From positions 64,539 through 128,538 of the forward strand of contig NW_002060981.1 of the NCBI RefSeq assembly GCF_000150275.1: 64,000 nt of DNA. Reading direction: 5' to 3'. The first letter of the stretch is position 1. The number at the start of each line of letters is the position of its first letter. Below are positions 41,868 to 54,200 of the stretch, in pieces. Below the pieces are notes generated by a model. The model made no database searches. It was not told the origin of the DNA and worked only from the letters and a program-made list of their open reading frames with translations. Both the position numbers and the translations under genes were made by a program. Source of the DNA: Trichoplax adhaerens (taxonomy: Eukaryota > Placozoa > Uniplacotomia > Trichoplacea > Trichoplacidae).

Positions 41868-42704
41868 TTATGCTAAGTTAGTATCCTCCATTTCACTACT
41901 TGATGGGCATGGAGAAGTAGTGATAAAGAAGGCTATCTCATATGCGCTGCTAGGCTCTGCAAACTTCTCCTTAAATTCGTCTGCAATCCAGGAGACTTGG
42001 TATTTAAATTCGACTGTGGTCCTCGGGCTACTGATGGTCAAATTTTTAATTTCTTCTTTTGAGCATCCTCGAAAGTCACAGGTTTCATAAGTTCTAGTCT
42101 CTGGCTTACCAGGTGTAAGTTCTAACTGATTAACCTCTAGGATTGGAGGTGGCACGATCTTGGTTACAGTTCTTGGACTGCAGTTACTTTTTGTCTGTGC
42201 TTCTCTCTTGTGTCGGATGTGCTCTTCTGCAGCGATTTTGGACCGGTGATTTTCTGCAATGAATTTATTGTCAGAATCTCCAAGGCTGTTTTTTTGAAGG
42301 GGTTGCTGTGATGGCCGACCGCTGGCTATTGGCACTGTAACCATAATAGCAATGGTAACATAGATGAATAAGAATGCACTGGTTGAAGTTTGGTCAATCT
42401 AAATTTTAGGATCAAAATAATATATTTTGTAAAACATTAATAATTAATTAATATAATCAACCTGTAAATTGAATAAAAGAAAGAGCAATCTTTGACTGTT
42501 AATGCAAATAATTTCTGCTTCCAATTACTATTATTTATGCGTCAGAGAGTTACAGCGAACAATAACCCTATTTTCGCTAATGAATATGCTGCGTATTAGT
42601 TATCTACGAAAATCGATAATTAAATAGGACTAGAGGAAATCTATAGAGTAAACTAGGACATGGAATAACCTTATACAATTAACTAATAGATTACACCTTA
42701 CCAT
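41868..42704 (-). CDS. Secreted IL-17-like cytokine candidate A
   Basis: Exon 1 supplies only the start codon (ATG 42704-42702, donor GTAAGG directly after it). Exon 2, 42398-41868, follows an AAATTTAG acceptor in phase 0. The product has 177 residues. It starts with a hydrophobic signal (FLFIYVTIAIMVTVPIASG), then a charged propeptide ending HKR before EAQTKSNC, a likely furin-type cleavage. The mature part has four cysteines: KSNCSP, the pair C-DFRG-C (Cys-x4-Cys) preceded by TYET, and a late SPCPSS. The order aromatic-x2-C-x4-C, then a beta-rich segment (TTVEFKYQVSW), then a C-terminal cysteine, is that of IL-17 cytokines, but one cysteine of the usual final C-x-C is missing. It is clearly a paralogue of the gene at 61.0-61.8 kb in architecture and in the CSKEEIK/CSPKEIK segment. 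Secretion is well supported; the IL-17 assignment is inference. Confidence 0.72.
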
Positions 42705-42709
42705 CTTCT

Positions 42710-45565
42710 TAAACGGAAGTTGCTGTAGGATTTTCTAAATCAAGTCCAAATCTTAAAGATCGAATAGCTTGTGAATAATGAAGTTCAAAGTGAGTGCGGT
42801 ACTTATAGATTTCAGTAGTGCAAACTAGGGGATATATTTCCATTTTTTGATTAGTTTTTCCCAATTTTTGTCATACGAATTCTGCCTTCAAGATGTTTAA
42901 TTACCTTTAGTCAAAGTAATATCAATAATGTAAATATTAAATTTACTATAAAAATGTGTGCGTGGCAGGAAAAATAAATAAACAATTTCGTTAGCCTGCC
43001 TCCATATCATGGATAGGAATTAGTGGTCGGAATTTGACCGTAATACAATTTTGCCTCTCCACTACTCTATACTAATCAATTAATTGATAGTATGCAACAT
43101 AGTAGCCTATGTGGCCGAAATGATTCATAGTTCCAGGGAATTTAAGGTAAGGAATTTCGATAAATCTAAACTTAATCAAACTGAATATTTGCTACTGATA
43201 TCAGTCAATGGCTGCTGCGGAAAGGAGCAGCAATAAACGAAGCAACAATAGGTAAACTATAACTACTATAGATAATTTAATTTATTTAGTAGGTTAATTC
43301 GAAAGTCACATGTAAATGATCCTATTTCTGTACTATTTCCAATTAAATTGACATATCGAAAACGAAGACTGTCTTATTTTATATACAAACTAATTTTATC
43401 TTGTAGCGTAAAGTTGCAATCAATCATTTTGTATATTATTGAACAATTATGAGATATGCTTTGACTCTAAGAATATTTTGAGCAATCTACTTAGCAATTA
43501 AATTCATCATCTATTTCTAGTAATCAGTTAGAAAACATTCTGTTACTAAATTCTTTCTCGGAGAGATTGTCGTATATGTGTTAAATATTAAAATGATACA
43601 ATTAGTGGAAAAACTGTCATGTCGAATTTAAGAAGGCTGACGATATGCTAGTAGTAGAACAGCACAAGTATTACGTAGTCTTCTATCAACACCATTTTAG
43701 AGTTGCAGTATCTGTTTGATCACTAATTGCTATTCGAAAATGGTTGTATGTAAATATATTTATCTATTTTTATACGTATACTAATCCTTGTCTACTTTGC
43801 GATCAACTAATTCACTTTAACTTGTGAATAATCCAATTAATCATTACTAACCATGACTGCAATTTTCTTAATTTGTTAAAAGAAAATATTTACCTATCGT
43901 CTTAGTGGTCCACTTTGAAGTTATATGAATTAGCTAATTTTAGAGAATTCATGGCAGTCCTGTATGATTAACAGAATAAAAAACTTCTATATTTAAGTTT
44001 AATATATTTATAGTAGTCATGGGCTATACTGCTGGAATTAAACAACAGTGATGAATGGTGGGGAAATCAATCGATCGGTGCGGAATTATAATATTTTTGT
44101 TTTCCGTCCATATATTGTTTGGACAGGTACCTGCGAACGATGACATCATTGTATAAATTTTCTCTCTTAAATTTACCAGTTGATTAAATAAATGCCGTAA
44201 CCTCACTAAATAGTTATTTTTAAAGATTGCAATTAATAAGAATAGGAAATGTAGTCATCCATATGAACTGGCGGAGAATGTTTCATTGCATTTCATAATT
44301 CGGCCTTTAACACTTTAATTTCTATTTCGTCCTATTATAGCATTATGGAGATAGCGTAAACAATGGATTTATTTTGGGCTAGTTAATGTAAATTTCCGTG
44401 CTTGTACTTCTAGGAAAAATCAAATATTAATGGGTTTGATAAAATCCATTACCCCGTCTTTCCGTAAGGGTATTACATATTAAAATAAGACCTAAATATA
44501 CATTTATCACTTGGTACTGTTGGACAAGCCAATTTTATGCAATGAAGTAAAATTTTAGAAGAAATTTTAGTTATTACTAGCCCATTTTGTATTTCACGAT
44601 AAAAATTAGACAACGAGGTAACTTTAGATCAAGTTTAATTGACACCCTCTTGCATGGCTATAACGTTAAAAAGTAATTATGGAACGCAGTACAGGCAATG
44701 TAAACGGTATACTGTAGTCACACCTTCTTCGATTGCTTCGAGTATTGCCATTTCTATATAAATCTTTACTATTGTGCTGCAAATAGACTTTAAAGGTTTG
44801 GATATCGCTTAGTAAGCTATTAGGTCCATTAATGCAGCGTTACAAAATCTTGCTCTATAGCATTGCTTTTCAGCACAATAAAAGAGATACTACGATGTGA
44901 TAGTAAGGCTGCAACTTCGATCATTTTATTCTTTATTCCTTTAAAATTTATTATCGGTGTATAGTTTATGTATTGCATTAGGATAATTATTTTCATTACT
45001 ATTACTCACACTAATATGAAAAGAAAAATCTCCTAAGAGTTAATTTCCTTTCCAAGCTTATTTGGGTTACAATCATGTCAGTGACTATCACAGTGAATTA
45101 TAATTTTACTTAGTACGTTAGTATTTTAATTCTGGATTTGATAGTATGTTACTTTGTTATCTTCATAGTACGAAAGTTCTATTCAAATTACTTGATTGAC
45201 TAAACTTCGTTTTCCAGGAAATTTATTTTTAAAATAAATTGATATTTATAGTATACATATATAGTCTGTAGTTAGAGAAGAAAATCTATTATCTACGTCG
45301 ATGCTAAAAAGAATATAGCTGCACTACTTTGAATTAGATTAATTTTACTCGTTTTATATACCGTATACTTTACTTCATTATATATTTATAGCCTATATGC
45401 TAATTACCATTTTTATCCCCAAAATTACAAGTGTTTATAGCGTAATAGATCTTTCTCATTAAATATCGTTGCTTTCGTCTATAATACCATTGCAAGAACG
45501 TCATCAGTTGTTTTCTTTCTGCATATTATATCATTTCCAATTCTTCACACTAGATTACAGTAAAT
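42710..45565. other. Spacer between cytokine-like gene A and the lectin-GPI gene
   Basis: About 2.9 kb of AT-rich DNA. It should contain the promoter of gene A. No further exon was recognised. Confidence 0.5.
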
Positions 45566-45570
45566 AAAGA

Positions 45571-48233
45571 TCAATGTATTCCCAGAAGACCCATTGTAAA
45601 TAATGCTAGACCTATCGATAATAAAGTATATAAAGATAGTCCAGCTGCTCCGTTGACTTCAGTAGAATCCGTTGTTATTGCTGCAGTATTAGGTCCTTGC
45701 GTTGACGTTGCATAAGGCAATGTCGTAATGGAGGCTACATGAAATCAATACCAATCAGGTAAAAAGTTACTCTAAAGAATTTAGGCAGGGGTTAAAGAAT
45801 TTTCAATTTATACTACCTAAATAATTCTATCCTGAAATTTAATTATTACATCTCGCAGTGAGTTAAATTTTATGCTAGAGAAAATTTATAGAATAACTAG
45901 AAGTGAGCTTTCCATTTGATAATTTACGTGGCGCATGACTATTGGTCAATTTATATTCTCGTTCGTGTTTCTAACAGGTAATAGAGATTAAAGTAAAACC
46001 TATTTTTAGGTTATTTGTGATTTATCTTCTGATGTTTACATAATTAATCTAGCTATACTTGAATGAAACAGAATTTAATTTGTCTGCTAGTTTAGGCTAA
46101 AGAAAGACTTTCACCTACGTTAGCTTTTCTAGAAGCTTAGAACTAATAGCAATAACCAATGCTAATAATTAATAGTCAAATGTCAAACAAGATATGAGAG
46201 TGAATATGGCAGAGTTGCTTTTTTAACATATATAATTTTCGATCATGTCATTTACACCGTCTTTAGTTATACTAAACATTATCGTCTTTTAAAGTCAATT
46301 CTGATGTAAGAAATAGCTAATTTGCATAAGTAACACCAATAATATGTATATAATTTAATCTAAAGGTAAAAGGTGTAACATAAATAGCTATTACAAGGGA
46401 TTTTAAAATTTTACATTCCGGTATAGAAAAAATTTTTTTTTTTTCTTGACATTTAGTGCTATCATCATTTAAAACCTACGACAACATTTTGGATAAAGAC
46501 TGTTGTTCATTCAAGTATAGTAATAATTTAACGCTAAAAGGTTAATATGTTATAAACCAATGCGATCATAATTATGGTTATTCTACAGCCATAAAATACA
46601 ACTAACACTACACTAATACAGCAACTAAAATCAATGGTCGTTGATATTCAAGTACCGTAAATTTTTTTAGAATCATTAATCTGTATGCACACTGGTATTC
46701 ATTAGGAGTATAATAAGATTTGATCTAGGACTTTCAACTCAAGTGAACCGATAAGTTTAAAGAACGGTCTTAGATTTAAAGATAAGAAATTGATTTACTT
46801 TCTCTAGTAACTGAATAATTTCACCTTTTAGCGTCGTTGCTTCGTAAAGCTTCACTAACTTTCATCAATAGCACATTAAAGCAAGAAAAGTAATTTGGAA
46901 CTATTCCTTTTTAATCCTATTTTTATACTAGAAATTAGGAAATACTTTCGTGTACTGAAATCTTGATTGACTTTCTTATTGCAACTCGGTAATAGCATAC
47001 GGACACCACTTCTAGTCCATAGCTAAGTTTAAAATCATAGCTTTGCGCGTACTCCAGGAGGTAAGAGTAAACTGATGATTTAATAGGGAATTCTAGTAGT
47101 ATACGTTATGGATGTTACTATCTAAAGCTTAGAAATAACTTTTAAATACTATTTGGTGATAGAATTAATTTTTGTACTTAACATACTTGTAAGTAGCTGA
47201 ATATCGAGCGTTTTTTAAAAATCGATTGCCTTGCTCTGAGTTACTGAGTTGTGATTCCTACGGTTATAGTTATATTCTATCACAATATTATATTACAATC
47301 AGTCTGTAGCCTATTTACCTCTGTGGCATAGATAATTCAGCTTACTATCGCAACTCTCAGTCAGTAATTGCCAATGAGAGAGGAAAAGCGAGACGCATTT
47401 TTGAGCCCCTTTTGCTAATTCAGGTAATCGACTCCATCCTGGACTAGCTAGGTCAAATTTTTGTCCGTTGATCCATTTATATTCGTAGTACTTTCCAGAG
47501 TCGCCTTGTGTGGCTTGCATACCGATCCAAGCTAAGGAACCATAATTTTTATATAGCCGTTGTACTATTTGGGCCATGCTTGAGTCCAAGAGCAGTAATA
47601 ATGTTCCATTCTCACTAATACAAGAATTGTTGGCTTCATTCCATTCTAGATGGCTGCCATTAAATAGCTTAAAGCAATCGTTTCTAAGATTATCTTGGTG
47701 CATAAGCCAATTATCAGGGCAAGTATGGATTTGTGAACTAGCTATAAAGTGGCAACGGAGTATCATATTAGTTTTTATGCCAGCTGTAAATGAATCATCT
47801 TCAGTTGAGACGCTTACAATAAAATAATTAAACAGATTTAAATAAAGAAAATAATTTGCAAAGATTGATTTTAATGGGCTACAATTTATATTGTCCAGCT
47901 ATGTAACTGATGAACGCATTTTTATATACATGATGCTAGCTGAGTTTTAAGAGCAGTGAAACTTAGAGTTCACAAAATGTTCTGTAGCCAGATTTACTCG
48001 CAATTGATATAGTTAACATAATGGAACTAAATTACAACGTGGCAAAAAATTGTAGTGTAGGAAAGTGTGGTAATAATGTTTATTACAAAATTTATGTCTT
48101 AATAATAGTTTTTGTTCGATGTATTATAAACTTCTTCTCTTCAATAATAGTATTTATAGACTAACTCAGCTCTTATTATTGCACAATAAGACAAAAAATT
48201 GTAGAGTAGGAAAAGTGTAGTCGCATTGCACAT
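45571..48233 (-). CDS. C-type lectin-like domain protein with GPI-anchor signal
   Basis: Two exons are secure. Exon 47737 (or 47741)-47319 encodes a long-form C-type lectin-like fold with six cysteines (CPDNW, DCFKLF, NSCISENG, KCVSLF, SCDSKL, YLCHRG) and the core WIGM. The Ca2+/sugar motifs EPN/QPD and WND are absent (PGW and WQL stand there), so binding is probably Ca2+-independent or protein-directed. It ends in phase 1 at a GTAAAT donor and joins 45734-45571, a Thr/Ser stalk (TQGPNTAAITTDSTEVNGAA) followed by a C-terminal hydrophobic tail: a GPI signal with a likely omega site near NGA. Candidate first exon 48233-48166 encodes a signal peptide (MCNATTLFLLYNFLSYCAII) and joins in phase 2 if the acceptor at 47737 is used, giving 216 residues. 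With the stronger-looking acceptor at 47741, another first exon would be needed. The outer cell surface is the expected location. Confidence 0.8.
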
Positions 48234-48239
48234 TTTAAT

Positions 48240-51200
48240 AAATGAAATTCCTTTAAGAGATACGAAATAGGATATACGATAATCAATAATGCATACTGAT
48301 ATAGCTATGGCAAGCATAACATTAATTTCTATCAAAATAAAGTTATATTTCTCAGTAGTAACCTTTAGAGCTAGCAATACGTTCCACTACTTTACAATGT
48401 GATAAATGCTATGATATTTGGTAGAGTCTGATGATGTATTTTATTATGGATATAGTAACGATCAAATATAAATAGAACTGATTTATCAGACTTGTTAAAG
48501 AGACTATTTATCAAAATAATTTTATTAGAATAAAATTATTTCTGTTAAGTAAGAGTATGCATAGCCGAGATAAGATTCTTCTATTTCGCAATAAAAAGTA
48601 ATGTATATGTATGAAAAGATTTGATTGGTGTATTATTGTAAATTGAACTATTATAATTCGAGATTACTTTAGCAGATTAGAATGTAAAATACCTATTATC
48701 TGTAAAAAAGTAGAAGTAACTATGGTGCACCCAAAATAATTTCCTTTATGAATTATTCTTGTTGAACGGTAATTTATGAACTACTTTCTATGATTTAACT
48801 ATACTGCACAAAACTTATTTTACAGGGAAAATTTTGACATGATTGCTTTACTACAGGCAGGATTATATAGACGGAAATGAACTTAAAATAGGATATAGTG
48901 GTATCTACTAGTGCGTGATAAAGTACAATGTCATTGTTATTTAGTAAAAATCTTAATAAGAAAGGAAGCATGCAGATCTACTTGAGTAATAATCGCATGT
49001 CGTTTACATGTTATTCAACACTTAATTAAAGTATTTGAATACTCGGATAAGAAAGTAATTTTCTAATTTTAGATTTTTTAATATGTAAAACTTGCAACGG
49101 ATTGAACGCCTTTGATTAGTATAAATAACAAGTAACAGTAATACTATCTACTCTTAATTTAAATTACACGCAGTATAGTATAAATGAAACCATTTCCTTT
49201 ACAATTAACCTAATAGTTAGGCTCCCTATCTGAAATGTAACAGTAATATGATAAATTGCAGTTGTTTGACGTCAATCATATAAGGATTGGCATAATTATA
49301 ATCTAGTCTGTAATACAAGAGCAATACTAATTATTAGGGACAATAACGTATGGTAATAGTTTAAATATCTACCTACAATACTAAAAATCAGAAGTAAGGT
49401 ATAAATTATTTTTGTAATTTGTTTCTATGTAAATTTTGTAGGATCAAAATATAAAGGTTAAGGCAAGACCGGCAGATACTAAAAAAGTGTGGAAAAATTA
49501 ACGCAATCGTCTTCAGCTATAATAGCATTAGTATGTTTTGTAATTTTAACTTTTTATAGTTTTACTTATTTGAATTTAAACAACTGTGCTTTGGAAAGAC
49601 AAACCACTGCAATAGAAATCCTAACGCATGTTGAAAATTCAGTAAAACTAAGCACTGTATTAAAAGAAGTCTACGCCGTATGATATAAACAGGCAGATAC
49701 GAATATTTCAAATTTTCATTCTACTCAATATATTAATCAAGCTCAAATTATAGCGATTATAAATTATAATTCGTTAGTAATGCAGCGAACTATGACATTA
49801 ATATTAATTGAAGAAAATGGATAGGACGCAATCAATACTCTTTTATATGTTTACCCTATTTTCTTAATTGAAAAACACAAAACTAAAGTTACGGGAGAAT
49901 CTATTTTGTACAGCTGTATATCTTACTATACAGCACTTATTTTATATTAGATAATTCAAATGGTTGCATTATATAGAGTTCTTTCTTGTAGTGTTAAATT
50001 GTTTTTCTGATTGAATATTAATTAGAACGATTATTCAATATCATAGTGCCTATATAAATTTAAAATGGTAAATTCTATGTTTATGTAATAATTATGAATA
50101 TACTATAGACTGACGATATAATACAGCAATACTCACATAATCTTCCAGCCAATGCCGCCAAAATCAAGAGCTAGATGAAAAGCAGTCATGGAGAACAATA
50201 ACATATTGTTAGTAAATAAAGTGGTTCACGTAAATAATTAATACAGTATATTCCATTTTGATCAAATTTCGATTAGTAGCAATATAGTTTCGATTATTTT
50301 AAAAAAATGCTTATGATTCATATCCAAAATAAAGCAATATAAAATTGTTCATCAAATAAGACATTGATTTAAAAAAAAACTAAAAATGATTTACGCAACA
50401 AAGGACGAAGGTCTGCTAATATGGTAGATAACGTGCATTTATATCTCGGGTCAACAGTATTTAGAATAGTACAATACTATCACGAAATTTTCTTAACAAT
50501 AATTTCTATCGATGTAGCGTTTGTGGCCTTAGACTTGTTTCTAATTTATGAGCATCAACATAAGTAAGGGAATAGGACGGATGCAATAAAAAGATGATAT
50601 CAACTTCATAATCCCAGCTAGCAGTTCTTAATATTATTCATCAACACTGTAGTTACGATAACGTATTGTTATTATCTTGATGAAGTGAAATTATATTCTT
50701 ACAGATGATGTTTTCTCACAAATTCCCATCAGTTTTCTATAGACAATCTATGTATGTTGCGATCATTATAAACACTATATTGTCGTACTATATTCCATTA
50801 CTCTTTATGGATCATTTAAATTTCGCAATCAATTATTATTTTTATGGCGTACAATAGTAATACTGTAGAAATTGCTGCATTTCAAATTGAAGATGTAGCC
50901 TCTGAAAATAAGCCGATATGATACATTAAAACCGAGATATTAAATGTTAATCTAAAGTACTAATATCGTAGGGTATGTCATTTAATAGAGAAATTTCGCT
51001 ATCGATCTCTGCTTGTATTTTTAACAGAGGAGGGCACTAAGATCGACAAAGTACTCGCGATTCAAATAATATTAACTGTAAGTAATTTAATATTATAGTA
51101 TTGGAGACTTATTTGTGGCTACTACCATATGGTAATAATTCTTTCTGCTACTAATTTGTTCGTGACAGCGATATACCAAAGATTAGCTAAGCTTATAGAA

Positions 51201-54200
51201 AGAGTTATTGTATTGATGTATTAAATTTAAAGGTATACCTATATTGTATTTTGGCTTAGATGATGTAAAAATTAATTTACAACTACCATAAATTGATGAA
51301 ATGTAATGAGTCGCAATAACCAGCGCGATCAATTCCTATTGTAATTATGATTGATGAAAATAATATTGAGATAGCTTCATTCCAGTGATAGAACTACCAA
51401 TATTGAAAATTTCAATTATTACAAAACATGTAAACACATTGGGATCTCATAACATTCTAAAACAGCGTTGCTATTCCATACCAATATAACTGATGTCATT
51501 TTATACCTATTTCAATAGACTTTGACTTGTGACTATTCTACGACATTGTGCTATAGCTGGTGATAATAAGTTAGATGAATTCAATAGCCCTATAATTAAT
51601 GGCAGATTTGGTCACTTTGAACTATAAGTCTTATCAAGACTTACTTAAGCTTTTGATACGATGTATACGTCAAATGATCAATTTAAAATATTTTCTTGTA
51701 AGTATTGATTAAATCGTGAAGTAGACATTCAAATAGATAGGGAAGAAAGAGATATAATACTAAAAGATAGAAGAAGTTCAATATCCGAAAGTTGTGCTTC
51801 AGATTTTGTTTGAATATACTGGAATCAGTATAGTGCAGATTGTGTGCTGTGGCTAAGAATAACTGTCTGTCTAAAAGAAATATCGACATGTAATCTTAAC
51901 TCTCATAAACAATAGAAGTTAGAATACAATTATTTTTCTCATAAATTTACTTTCGCCTTAGCCGCGCCATTTTATTTTAAGGATTTTCAGAAGTTGATTA
52001 ATCGTATAGACTTATAATTATGGATGTGATCGAATCAAAAATTTTTCATTAACTTTATCTCATAACCATGTGTTAAGATTGTACTACGTCCCGTATGAAA
52101 TATAGATATCTCGCAGTATAGGTTAAAATTTTCAAAACTGAATACATAAAATATAGTATCTAAGATAAATATATAATTATCATGCTATGGTAGTGTGCTA
52201 TTGAGAGCAAAGGAAGTATTTAGATTACGCATATACTAAGAATGTTAATCTAATCATATTTGAGATTTGATACAGGGACAATTGATTAATTACCGCCAAT
52301 GAGCGAAACGGATCTGTCACAACGAGAACTACTCAGTAACACGAAATATTCATCATAACACCAAGCAATAAAATATTTAAATGACTTTAAGGTATATGTT
52401 AATGCGTCCTCCTTAGCATATTTATGCGTAGTTTCTTTTAAAAGAATATGCTAATTTGATTGAAGATTATTTATAATCTATAAATTCAACGTAAGCTTCA
52501 ATATTTAATACGGTAACGCACAATTTTACTCTTATTGACTTAGAGTTTAATTCAAAAAGCTATTGCGAAATAGAATCCATCTAAGACAGTATCCACATCA
52601 CATACATGTCATAAAAAATAGAAAAAAACATTAAGCCTAAGGCAATATACTTCGAACTAAATAGCGGCTCTAGTGCATTATACGGATAAGTGATGTTTTA
52701 TTATTTTTAGGTGGAAGAAGGAATTAAAGTCAGTTTTCTAGTCCAAATTAGATGATTTTTTTAATGGTTACTATGATATATGTTGTATTGTGAAATATAT
52801 TCTGTTGCAATCGTAGCTACAGAGTCAATTTCGTTTTGGATTACAGTTCAATCAACGCTATAAAATTAATTACTAGTATTTGAAAAATACTATCAAAATA
52901 CGGGCTAATATAGCATAGTCTTCGAATATAGTGTATTATATATATAATTTGGAGGTAGTTTGAATTATTTTCTGGTAGAATATCAGTTTCTACTATCGTT
53001 TTTATTCTCCGTGATAGCATTTTAAATTCTTTTAGTTATAGTTTATGAATTTTAGAATACAATTGTTTGCTATCACGAATCAGATACTACCATGTTTTGA
53101 TAGTGACGCAAGTAATAAGATGAAAATGTAAATATTCATAATATTAACATTTCCCTGGGATATATACTGTATTCATTGTACAGTCTACAATAATTACTAT
53201 CGAATCAAAACACGTTTATTATCTATATGATACTGTAGTAAGAAAATTAAAATAATTTCTTAAAGGGTATACTCGATTTTAAACATATCTTGCCGCCCTA
53301 CAGAACAAACAACATCGATAAATTGATCTAGTTAGAGTAATGGATATCTATTTTAACGTTTGTTTATAAATCTCAGTGCCATTTTAAAAACCATCTTCTC
53401 ATTATAACGATTGCATTTGGCAGTAATTTAGATTAATATCGTGTTGAACTACACTATTCTAGCAATAGATCAAGTTATTAGCAAATCGGTGGATATTAAA
53501 TATCATTCCCTTCAAGCACAAATTTGAAAACAAATCCAGACACTTTGTAAAAAACGTGCTTACCAACAACAATGATTTTAGGATCATGGCTTTTACGTTG
53601 TATTTTTACGATTGTGAGAAATGATGCGGGCCCAGTAAATGGAGACTTAAATATAGTAGGGAACAACCTAAGGTATATCATCCGAAAGTTACGCCTACTA
53701 TTGAACTATAGAATGTCCACTATTAGTTTTATATTGAATTGAAAACAATAGTTTGTCCTATTTTATCATTAGAATGCAAAATTAATATTGCTGTCTCATC
53801 ATGGGGGTACTCTGCAGTCTACACTATAGAGTGGACAGTCATTAGGATTGCATCATGTAATCATATTACTAATGTATCAAGCTTAAATAGCTATTTTTAA
53901 TAGTTCAAACTAGTTTAAATTTGAAAACAGTATCAACAATCGTAGAATATAGAATATTTCTTAAATATTTTATAGGAAGGATTATTGACAGGCTATGCAT
54001 ATTCTAAGCTACAATGGAATGCAACGTGCATGGAATAATGGATTAAAATAACATTGAATAAATAGGAAAGACTAGACAATATTTCTCAGTTGGAGTAATT
54101 AGCTATCAAGACCTTTTACCTTTCTTTTACATACTACACTATTTTACCATACATATAGTGTTGGCTGCAGTAAAAAATTTTGCTTTAAACACAGCCAACA

